Assembly: GCA_002376965.1 (NCBI GenBank)
Contig: DFOV01000406.1
Span: 1 to 6,658, forward strand
Source: Gammaproteobacteria bacterium UBA3532
GTDB lineage: Bacteria; Pseudomonadota; Gammaproteobacteria; Enterobacterales; UBA3532
Direction: 5' to 3'
Length of the DNA: 6,658 bases
The translations under genes were made by a program, and so were the position numbers. Under the pieces are notes generated by a model that saw nothing but the letters and a program-made list of their open reading frames with translations, ran no database searches and was not told the origin of the DNA. This document shows, in pieces, positions 1-6,162 of this stretch; the first letter of the stretch is position 1, and the number at the start of each line of letters is the position of its first letter.

Positions 1-3000
1 TACCGAATTTCAGCCATTACCGAGGCGCGGGAGCATGGTGTTAAACTTAATATGCTGGTTCCCAGTGAATATGGCGTTAACTTTTATGGCGATACGCTGT
101 TTACCACCAAAACCTTTGCCACTACCCATCCGGATATTGTTGGACGCTTTTTAGAAGCAACGTTAAAGGGCTGGCACTATGCGCTTCAGCATAAAGTTGC
201 CACCGCCACTCAGATTACTGACAGGCTTCCCCGCCATGGCTTCAGCTATGAAGATCTGCTGGGTTATAACCTGGCCTTCGCCGATATCATTGATGAGTTG
301 ATTAAATATCCAGAATCCCCCATAGGCCACAACAACCCTGGGCGCTGGCAAAACATTTATGCCACCCTGCATGAGCTAGGGCTCATGGCAACTGACGTAC
401 ACTGGGATGAGTTATTTTTCGCACCTAAAGAGCAACAGCAGCAACAAAAGCAGTGGGTTCTTTTGAGCCTTGGTATCGGCTTTGCCAGCTTGCTTCTTAT
501 ATCTTTACTGTGGTGGTGGAAGGTAAGAGCCATTGCTGCCATTACCCTGATTTTATTCAGCACTTCGACCTGCCTCTATCTGGAACACAAGCTAAAACGC
601 GAAGCAGAAGCCGAACAGCACAAGGCAACGCTCGAAGAGCTGGCCAGCATTCGTACCCGTATCGAAGGCATCATGAATCAAACCTTTTCCATTTTGAAAG
701 GCTTATCTTCATACATCGCCCTTCGTCCGGAGCTATCAATGGAAGATTTTGAGTTGTATGCTCAACCCATTGTGAACAGCGACCGACGCATTCGTTATCT
801 TAGCGCTGCTCCCGACATGGTGGTTGAATACATATACCCACTCACCAACAACCAGCAATCCCTGGGCCTCACCTTACGCAAACTACATGAGCAGAATACT
901 CAGGCGATGCAGATGAAAAAGTCTGAAGCTTTGACCGTCGCAGGCCCCGAAAGCCTTATACAGGGTGGTTCCGCTTTTGTTGGACGCTATCCCGTCTATA
1001 TAAAATCCGAATTCAGAGACACCTTTTGGGGTATGGTGAGCGCACCTATCGATGTCAATCAAGTCTATGAAGAAGCTGGATTATTTTCGCTAAGCCAGCC
1101 ACTGGAAATCGCCATTCGCGGTAAAGATAGCCTGGGCAGCAGTGGTGAAATTTTTTACGGTCAACCAGAAACATTTTCTCACCCTCAGGCCATTCAATTG
1201 CCAGTGACTGTTGGCAGCGGCCAATGGCTGATTGCTGGCTATCCGAGAGTGGCTCCGCATCAAAATAGCTCGTTAATTTGGAGCATGCGTCTGGCGTTTA
1301 TATTTTTTACCGGTATGACGCTATTTTTGTTTGAAACTCGGTGGCGTCAACAGCAAGGCAAAGAACAGTTCCGCCAGCAGCTGCTCCGCAATGAGCAGCT
1401 GCTGGCGGAAGTTGGCAACCTGGCGAATGTGGGTGGCTGGGAAGTCGATAGCAATGGATTTGTTGTCAATGCCAATGGCTTTGTCCAAGAGCTGCTGGAT
1501 ATCAACCTTAACGTTGATGGTAGCAGCACCTCAAACACGCTGGTTCAGCATGTCGCTGAGCAGCTATCCAGTGAAGCAGCCGAGCGCATAGACGAAAACC
1601 TGACACGCTGCCTGCACAACGGCGAAGCTTTTGAATTAGAAGTGGCTCTAAAAGCCAAACCGCAAAACCGTTGGTTTCAAATCATAGGGCGTCCCAAGAA
1701 GCACGACGAAGCCATCGTCGGAGCTTATGGTACGGTTCAAGACATTACCGAGCAGAAACGCGCCTCTGAGACCATCCACTTTCAGGCGAATTATGATGCG
1801 CTGACCAGCCTGCCAAATCGCTTTTTATTTAGAGACTGTTTCAGGCGTGCGCTGGCCCGTGCTGGGCGCTACGAATACAAGGTAGCACTGATCTTCCTTG
1901 ATTTAGATAATTTTAAAACCGTTAATGAAAGCGAGGGACATAGCGCAGGCGATCAGGTGCTCCTCAAAGCAACGGAAAGAATCAAATCTACCATTCGCCG
2001 TTCCGATACCATTGGCCGACTAAGTGGTGACGAGTTTGCGATAATTATTTCCAACATTCACCGTAGCTATCAGGTCTATCAAATTGCGGATCAACTATTA
2101 GCCGCGCTGGCTAAGCCTTATCAAATCAACGGACGCCAGATGTTATGCACGGCCTCAATAGGCATCGCGCTGTATCCATCTGACGGGCAAGATGTCGAAA
2201 CCCTGCTGCGCAATGCTGATCAGGCAATGTATCAAGCCAAGCGCATTGGAAAAGATAACTGGCAATTTTTTACCCCAGAACTGCAACGTCTGTCAGAACA
2301 CCGCCATCGCATTCGAACCCGCCTGGCCGAAGCCATACAAACTCGCTCCTTACAGGTCTATTATCAGCCAGTAGTCGATAAGGATGGACTACCTATTGGG
2401 GTCGAAGCTTTGGTGCGCTGGATTTACGATGGAGAGGTTCACACGCCTTCCCAGTTCCTGAGCATTGCGGAAGACAGTGGACTGATCAATCAAATAGACT
2501 GTTATGTTGCCGAAAAGTCATTAGAAGAAATTGGGGCTTTATTGGTGAGCCAGGTAAGCCCTCTCAGGCTACACCTGAATGTTTCACCTAAGATGTTTCA
2601 AGGACGTAACCCACGCTTTAACCAGTGGTTAGAGACGGTGCTAAGCGGTGCCAAGAAAGTCCCCATAACCATTGAGCTAAACGAGTCGCTGTTGGCAGAA
2701 GACAATAACGTTTTGGAAGAAGCCTTAGAGCAGTTGGATGAGGAAGGAATTCAGATTGCGATTGATGATTTCGGCAGCGGCTACTCATCCATGAGCTATA
2801 TTCAGCGTTTTCCCATATCGGCCCTCAAAATAGATAGCTCACTGATCGACAACATGCTAAACAGCGAACGACATAAAGTACTGGTTGAAGTGATTCTTTC
2901 GATGGCCGAAAAGCTTAACTTCGATGTTATAGCCGAGGGAGTAGCAAGCAAAGAACAACAGGCACTGCTAGCGGAACTGGGAGGAACCCATATTCAAGGC

Positions 3001-3054
3001 TACATGGCAGGCGAACCGATGCCTGCCGATGCGCTACGCAAGTTTTTAAAGTAA
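1..3054 (+). CDS. Membrane c-di-GMP synthase/phosphodiesterase with SBP, CHASE, PAS, GGDEF and EAL domains (5' partial)
   Basis: This is a predicted inner-membrane receptor that makes and/or breaks cyclic di-GMP. The frame is open from base 1, so the N-terminus (signal peptide and first lobe of the binding protein) lies upstream; the ATG at 52 is internal. Counting residue 1 at base 1, 1017 residues are visible: THI5/NMT1-like binding-protein C-terminal lobe (about 1-145, including YGDTLFTTK and GWHYAL), a Gln-rich linker, membrane helices about 152-173 and 177-194, a CHASE domain (about 200-405, with AAPDMVVEYIYPL and GGSAFVGRYPV), membrane helix 425-444, PAS (about 465-585), GGDEF (about 596-757) and EAL (about 780-1017). 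In GGDEF, metal ligand D634 and inhibitory-site RxxD (666-669) are present, and the signature is SGDEF (675-679). In EAL, E802-A-L, N860, E892, D922-D923, K943, E979 and Q999 are kept, so phosphodiesterase activity is plausible. Natural ligands are unknown. The domain calls are firm; the balance of the two activities is inference. Confidence 0.95.
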   Translation, partial: YRISAITEAREHGVKLNMLVPSEYGVNFYGDTLFTTKTFATTHPDIVGRFLEATLKGWHYALQHKVATATQITDRLPRHGFSYEDLLGYNLAFADIIDELIKYPESPIGHNNPGRWQNIYATLHELGLMATDVHWDELFFAPKEQQQQQKQWVLLSLGIGFASLLLISLLWWWKVRAIAAITLILFSTSTCLYLEHKLKREAEAEQHKATLEELASIRTRIEGIMNQTFSILKGLSSYIALRPELSMEDFELYAQPIVNSDRRIRYLSAAPDMVVEYIYPLTNNQQSLGLTLRKLHEQNTQAMQMKKSEALTVAGPESLIQGGSAFVGRYPVYIKSEFRDTFWGMVSAPIDVNQVYEEAGLFSLSQPLEIAIRGKDSLGSSGEIFYGQPETFSHPQAIQLPVTVGSGQWLIAGYPRVAPHQNSSLIWSMRLAFIFFTGMTLFLFETRWRQQQGKEQFRQQLLRNEQLLAEVGNLANVGGWEVDSNGFVVNANGFVQELLDINLNVDGSSTSNTLVQHVAEQLSSEAAERIDENLTRCLHNGEAFELEVALKAKPQNRWFQIIGRPKKHDEAIVGAYGTVQDITEQKRASETIHFQANYDALTSLPNRFLFRDCFRRALARAGRYEYKVALIFLDLDNFKTVNESEGHSAGDQVLLKATERIKSTIRRSDTIGRLSGDEFAIIISNIHRSYQVYQIADQLLAALAKPYQINGRQMLCTASIGIALYPSDGQDVETLLRNADQAMYQAKRIGKDNWQFFTPELQRLSEHRHRIRTRLAEAIQTRSLQVYYQPVVDKDGLPIGVEALVRWIYDGEVHTPSQFLSIAEDSGLINQIDCYVAEKSLEEIGALLVSQVSPLRLHLNVSPKMFQGRNPRFNQWLETVLSGAKKVPITIELNESLLAEDNNVLEEALEQLDEEGIQIAIDDFGSGYSSMSYIQRFPISALKIDSSLIDNMLNSERHKVLVEVILSMAEKLNFDVIAEGVASKEQQALLAELGGTHIQGYMAGEPMPADALRKFLK
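1369..1410. repeat. Perfect 18-bp inverted repeat with 6-base loop inside the c-di-GMP gene
   Basis: The left arm 1369-1386 (TTCCGCCAGCAGCTGCTC) is the exact reverse complement of the right arm 1393-1410, with loop CGCAAT at 1387-1392. The symmetry stops at both outer ends (G opposite G). The arms coincide with codon boundaries: six codons (F-R-Q-Q-L-L), two loop codons (R-N), six codons (E-Q-L-L-A-E). It lies just after the third membrane helix, where the chain enters the PAS domain. There is no T-run after it, so it is not a standard terminator. The repeat is seen directly; any function is unknown. Confidence 0.95.
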
Positions 3055-3078
3055 GAGGACGCGCTAACGGATATCAAA

Positions 3079-4353
3079 TTAACGGTATCGAAAGACCTCA
3101 GTTTTCTTAATATCCGACATAGGTATCGGGTATACCACTTTCCCTGTTCTTACGATGCGCTCCAGATGAACCCCAGAGTCATCAATAAAGCGTATTTTAC
3201 CAACCGTTGCTTTGCCATCACGCTCGGTGATCTTTACAGACTTTCCAATATACTGATGAATACGACTTAACTTGAATGCGACATAGCCACCAGAGCGGCG
3301 GTTATAGCTCTTAGTCTCTTCTTCATTGACAAAGCGCTTGGCACTCTCCCATCGGCTTGAATCAACCCTCTTGTAGATGGGTTGGCTGATAATTACGCCA
3401 TTGACCAACAGGCTCATCCCTAGCATATTAGCCACATCTTCTGCTTCATACAGGCTCATCGCCTGAAGACGATCCAGATCAAATGGCTCTTGTGGGGTGA
3501 AACCCAGGTAAATATCACCAGGGCTTTCTAAAAAGCGTTTGTATTCGTTAATAAGCTGTTCTTTGGGCTCGAAACCACGACTCCCAAAATAGTTAGTCAC
3601 CTCGATGCCATGCGCCTCAACAAAATCTTCCATGCCGTTTTCATGTTGATTCGCACAATAGGCGTTGCGTTTGGCTACATATCCCTCGTCTACATAGCGC
3701 AGATCCAGCTTGGCCAATCGCGGGGTTTGAGCCGCCTGAACGGCATCAAAGCCTTCCACTTTTAACTCAGCCTTGCCGTCAAAGGTATAGGCATCATGAA
3801 ACTTATTCCGGAAGTCCAATAACACTTTGTTGCCGTCATGATCCAGCGCGGCATCAAATACGACATCCATTTTCAGCTTGGAATATCCCATTTCTACCAG
3901 CTCGTCATTGCTTAAGAATTCAATATCACCACAGCCTAGGCCATCAATCGGAAATCCTATAAACGAGCTCTTTATTTGCTGCTCAATGGTATCCAGATAA
4001 TCTGCGGTTAAGTCTAGTTCAAAGGCTATAAGCTCAACCCCAAAATGTTCGGGAAGTTTTTGTTCTTTTATCCGTGATGAACCTTCCAGCAAAGCCCAGG
4101 GATCATCAAACTTGAGAGACAGCTTTTGCATATAGAAGCTATCTGGCATCATCATCGGCTTTATCGATAGTCCCTCTACCCCCATTTCCCCCGACGGATC
4201 GGCAATGATTCCTTGGTATTGAATGTTTGCCATTGGCCCAACTTTCTCAATAAAATCATCGATAGCCCATTTGACTTTAAAATAAAAAATCAACTGGGTG
4301 GATAAAACGACAATAATTGGCGTAGCAAGAATGAGTAACAGCTTTCGATTCAT
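3079..4353 (-). CDS. Membrane-anchored protein of unknown function with C-terminal SH3/Sm-like segment
   Basis: I do not recognise this 424-residue protein. A hydrophobic helix at about residues 4-26, preceded by N-R-K, acts as an uncleaved anchor or signal peptide, so the rest is probably periplasmic. The body (about 30-350) is hydrophilic with no catalytic motif I can name. Exactly two cysteines occur, C141 and C233, which would suit one disulfide in an oxidising compartment. The last 65 residues (about 360-424) change character: a short helix, then alternating strands with glycine turns (SVKITER, VGKIRFID, VHLERIV, VVYPIPMSDI), a pattern resembling SH3 or Sm-type small barrels. The ATG at 4353 is supported by AAGGA at 4362-4366 with an 8-base spacer. 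It is convergent with the c-di-GMP gene (24-base gap) and downstream of the kinase on the same strand (105-base gap). The fold of the tail is inference from strand pattern. Confidence 0.88.
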   Translation of the reverse strand: MNRKLLLILATPIIVVLSTQLIFYFKVKWAIDDFIEKVGPMANIQYQGIIADPSGEMGVEGLSIKPMMMPDSFYMQKLSLKFDDPWALLEGSSRIKEQKLPEHFGVELIAFELDLTADYLDTIEQQIKSSFIGFPIDGLGCGDIEFLSNDELVEMGYSKLKMDVVFDAALDHDGNKVLLDFRNKFHDAYTFDGKAELKVEGFDAVQAAQTPRLAKLDLRYVDEGYVAKRNAYCANQHENGMEDFVEAHGIEVTNYFGSRGFEPKEQLINEYKRFLESPGDIYLGFTPQEPFDLDRLQAMSLYEAEDVANMLGMSLLVNGVIISQPIYKRVDSSRWESAKRFVNEEETKSYNRRSGGYVAFKLSRIHQYIGKSVKITERDGKATVGKIRFIDDSGVHLERIVRTGKVVYPIPMSDIKKTEVFRYR

Positions 4354-4383
4354 CGGGCTTATCCTTAATGGTCCGGAGAGGGC

Positions 4384-4389
4384 ATTCTA
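4384..4389 (-). promoter_or_regulatory. Weak candidate -10 element upstream of the unknown membrane protein
   Basis: On the minus strand the hexamer TAGAAT (5 of 6 to TATAAT) lies about 30 bases upstream of the ATG at 4353, in the 105-base gap after the kinase gene. No convincing -35 hexamer sits 16-18 bases upstream and there is no extended TGn, so this is only suggestive of an independent promoter. The remainder of 4354-4458 holds a ribosome binding site and one weak 6-bp inverted repeat (4412-4417 with 4433-4438). Confidence 0.2.
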
Positions 4390-4458
4390 ACCGACTCGAA
4401 CCGTAAGATACACCCGAACACATTGAAGCTGCTCGGGTATAGATCTCAAAGGTGGAAG

Positions 4459-5376
4459 TTAAGACGCATCGCTAAAGAATGTGTTGTAATACATTTCCAG
4501 GCTGGACTGATTGAGGAAGCCTTCGTCGGCGTTAGCGTCCCCCACCTTGTAGCCTGCAAATAGCGTGGCTTTCTTGATGGCGATATCAACACTATCGCCC
4601 GCTCCCAGAGCGTGCACAAACCCGGAAAGCAAGGCATCACCAGCCCCAACAGAGCTGACAACATCTCGAATCGCTCGGGCTTCAATGTAGGTGATCTTAC
4701 CGTTTTTGCTGTTGCGAACCATAGCTCCTTCACTGCCCATCCCCATTACGACTATGTCGATATCATGAGCTTGTGCCAGCGCGTGAACAAAATCTTCGCG
4801 ATTACCTGGCACACATTCATGGCTAAGGAAGACAACATCAGCATGCTCAAGAAAATCACGGTTGTAGTCGTCATGGATGTCACTCAGGGTGTGCACATCA
4901 GTAATAATAGTTTTATTTTTTTCTTTCAGCAGCGGCAGTAAACCGCGTAAATAATTATTGTTGCCGACTACCGCGTAGTCACACATGGGTATCAAATCGT
5001 AAATCAACTCAACAGGATAAGACCAGTCCTGGCTGGTTTTTAGGTCACAATGAATTTGACGCTTCCCATTTTCATCGTACAAAATTACCGACTGCGGCGT
5101 TTCAGCCACACCATCAATAACGTGGCCGGACGAAATATGCGCCTGCTCTAAGGCAATTCGCACCTGAGTTGCTGCCAGATCTTGACCAACGACAGACAGC
5201 AGCTTCACTTTATTACCAAGTGTCGTCAGGGCTTTAGTTATATTGTAACCGCAACCAGAAACAGTGCTTTTAATCCCATTAAACGGATAGTGAACAGGCC
5301 CATAATTGAGCGGAAACCCCTCGATCTTGACCGAGGTTTCAATATTAATCAGTCCGGCGACAATGACTTTTGCCAT
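4459..5376 (-). CDS. PfkB-family carbohydrate kinase
   Basis: This is a predicted cytoplasmic ATP-dependent kinase of the ribokinase/PfkB superfamily, 305 residues, a normal full length. The C-terminal signature is clear: VVSSVGAGDALLSGF, with G244-A-G-D247 forming the anion hole and D247 the expected catalytic base; the S-S-V preceding it resembles the version in 1-phosphofructokinase and tagatose-6-phosphate kinase rather than the D-T-T of ribokinase. The N-terminal glycine motif is G41-C-G-Y-N45, where ribokinases usually have G-G-x-x-x-N, and the first substrate loop reads N11-I-E13, where many members have N-x-D. MGMGSEGA further on fits the nucleotide-binding part of the fold. The ATG at 5376 is supported by GAGAGGT (5381-5387) about 5 bases upstream. 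The gene is divergent from the HAD gene and has a good candidate promoter. The substrate is not determinable: a sugar, sugar phosphate or nucleoside are all possible. Confidence 0.93.
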   Translation of the reverse strand: MAKVIVAGLINIETSVKIEGFPLNYGPVHYPFNGIKSTVSGCGYNITKALTTLGNKVKLLSVVGQDLAATQVRIALEQAHISSGHVIDGVAETPQSVILYDENGKRQIHCDLKTSQDWSYPVELIYDLIPMCDYAVVGNNNYLRGLLPLLKEKNKTIITDVHTLSDIHDDYNRDFLEHADVVFLSHECVPGNREDFVHALAQAHDIDIVVMGMGSEGAMVRNSKNGKITYIEARAIRDVVSSVGAGDALLSGFVHALGAGDSVDIAIKKATLFAGYKVGDANADEGFLNQSSLEMYYNTFFSDAS

Positions 5377-5417
5377 GTTTACCTCTCTAAATATTCGCTG
5401 GCGCCTATTCCCTAAAG

Positions 5418-5445
5418 ACTATACCCATGATAATGGCAGTGTCCA
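5418..5445 (-). promoter_or_regulatory. Candidate sigma-70 promoter for the PfkB kinase
   Basis: On the minus strand, TGGACA (plus positions 5440-5445, 5 of 6 to TTGACA) is followed after 16 bases by TATAGT (plus positions 5418-5423, 5 of 6 to TATAAT). Transcription would start near 5411, giving a leader of about 35 bases with the kinase ribosome binding site close to its end. Spacing and position both fit; activity is inference. Confidence 0.55.
5429..5434 (+). promoter_or_regulatory. Weak candidate -10 element for the HAD gene, inside the divergent promoter region
   Basis: GATAAT on the plus strand matches 5 of 6 positions of TATAAT and lies within the spacer of the kinase promoter on the other strand. 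The hexamer 17 bases upstream (TATTCC) is a poor -35, so the call is weak. If real, RNA polymerase could not occupy both promoters at once. Confidence 0.2.
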
Positions 5446-5457
5446 ATATTTGAATAT
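5446..5457. promoter_or_regulatory. Short AT-rich inverted repeat between the divergent genes, possible operator
   Basis: ATATT-TG-AATAT is a 5-bp inverted repeat lying immediately next to the kinase -35 hexamer (5440-5445). Its position suits a regulator binding site, but short AT palindromes arise easily by chance and no regulator gene is in the window. Confidence 0.2.
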
Positions 5458-5500
5458 AGCCGAGAATAACGGCATCATATGAGAAAAGTAGCACAAAATC

Positions 5501-5504
5501 AGGA
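5501..5504 (+). promoter_or_regulatory. Ribosome binding site that selects the HAD start at 5509
   Basis: AGGA (within AGGAAAG, 5501-5507) sits 4 bases before the ATG at 5509, slightly closer than ideal. The in-frame ATG at 5479 has no purine-rich site at a usable distance. This favours the downstream start. Confidence 0.55.
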
Positions 5505-5508
5505 AAGT

Positions 5509-6162
5509 ATGACCTTAAAAAGACCAAAGGCAGTTATTTTTGATATGGACGGGCTAATGCTCGATACAGAAATCATCTATCGCGGAGTATGGGGACGTGC
5601 TGGCAAGACCGTCGGGATAGAGATAACTGACGAGTTCTATCTCGGTTCTATCGGCAAACGCCGTGAAGACAACCAGCGCCGTTTAGTAGAAGTATTTGGA
5701 CCAGAATTTGATGGCGACACTTTTTGGCGCTTGCGTGATGAGTACTGGATTGAAGAAAGTCAAAAAGGTATACCGCACAAGCCTGGATTACTGGAGTTAC
5801 TGAATTATTTGCAGCAGTCTGAGATCAACATTGGACTGTCTACATCTAACAACCGCCCCCACGCACTGCGTAGCTTGACCCTTGCTGATATAGCCCCTTA
5901 TTTTGCACATATCACCAGCGGAGATGATGTCGACAATGGCAAACCCGCTCCTGACGTATTCTTGGCTACCGCAGAAAAATTGGGCGTATCACCCAGCGAT
6001 TGCTGGGTGTTGGAAGACTCCGAGGCAGGTATTGCTGGGGCGTATGCTGCTGGAATGACGCCAATTATGATCCCGGATATGAAACCACCAACCGCAGACG
6101 TCAAAATGCAGGCCGCCAGCATTTTACCTAGCTTGCATCATGTGCTTGAGATGCTGGTGTAG
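5509..6162 (+). CDS. HAD-superfamily hydrolase, beta-phosphoglucomutase/phosphatase-like (subfamily IA)
   Basis: This is a predicted cytoplasmic, magnesium-dependent enzyme that forms an aspartyl-phosphate intermediate, acting as a small-molecule phosphatase or sugar-phosphate mutase. With the start at 5509 it has 217 residues, typical for the family. All four HAD motifs are visible: motif I FDMDGLMLDTE with nucleophile D12 and acid/base D14, motif II around S111-T-S113, motif III lysine K145 in GKPAPD, and motif IV E169-D170 in VLEDSEAGI. Residues about 18-85, after motif I, form the helical cap of subfamily I. The start at 5509 places motif I close to the N-terminus as in relatives and has a ribosome binding site; the in-frame ATG at 5479 would add ten residues without homologous character. 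It is divergent from the kinase, and its last 35 bases overlap the convergent creD gene. Substrate unknown; motif VLEDSEAGI is shared by both phosphatases and mutases, so it does not decide the reaction. Confidence 0.93.
   Translation: MTLKRPKAVIFDMDGLMLDTEIIYRGVWGRAGKTVGIEITDEFYLGSIGKRREDNQRRLVEVFGPEFDGDTFWRLRDEYWIEESQKGIPHKPGLLELLNYLQQSEINIGLSTSNNRPHALRSLTLADIAPYFAHITSGDDVDNGKPAPDVFLATAEKLGVSPSDCWVLEDSEAGIAGAYAAGMTPIMIPDMKPPTADVKMQAASILPSLHHVLEMLV

Noticed and set aside
52..54. ATG at 52 as the start of the c-di-GMP protein
   Set aside because: The frame is open from base 1 and the upstream codons continue the THI5/NMT1 domain, so the ATG is internal and the gene is cut by the window edge.
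430..456. CAG/CAA-rich stretch as a microsatellite
   Set aside because: It encodes a short Gln-rich linker between the binding domain and the first membrane helix; it is too short and irregular to call a repeat locus.
3055..3078. Bidirectional terminator between the convergent genes
   Set aside because: The 24-base gap contains no stem-loop with a T-tract; only a direct repeat of TAACGG is visible nearby.
4412..4438. Inverted repeat ACCCGA/TCGGGT after the kinase gene as a rho-independent terminator
   Set aside because: The stem is only 6 bp with a 15-base loop and there is no T-run on either side.
4446..4733. Overlapping open frames inside the kinase and the other genes
   Set aside because: They lie wholly within strongly supported genes in other frames, have low-complexity or unlike-protein composition, and show no recognisable domain.
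5434..5452. Sigma-54 promoter starting at TGGCAG
   Set aside because: No GC element at the required -12 spacing follows it.
5479..5481. ATG at 5479 as the HAD start
   Set aside because: It lacks a ribosome binding site at a usable distance and adds ten residues before a normal HAD N-terminus; the ATG at 5509 is preferred, though the longer form is not excluded.
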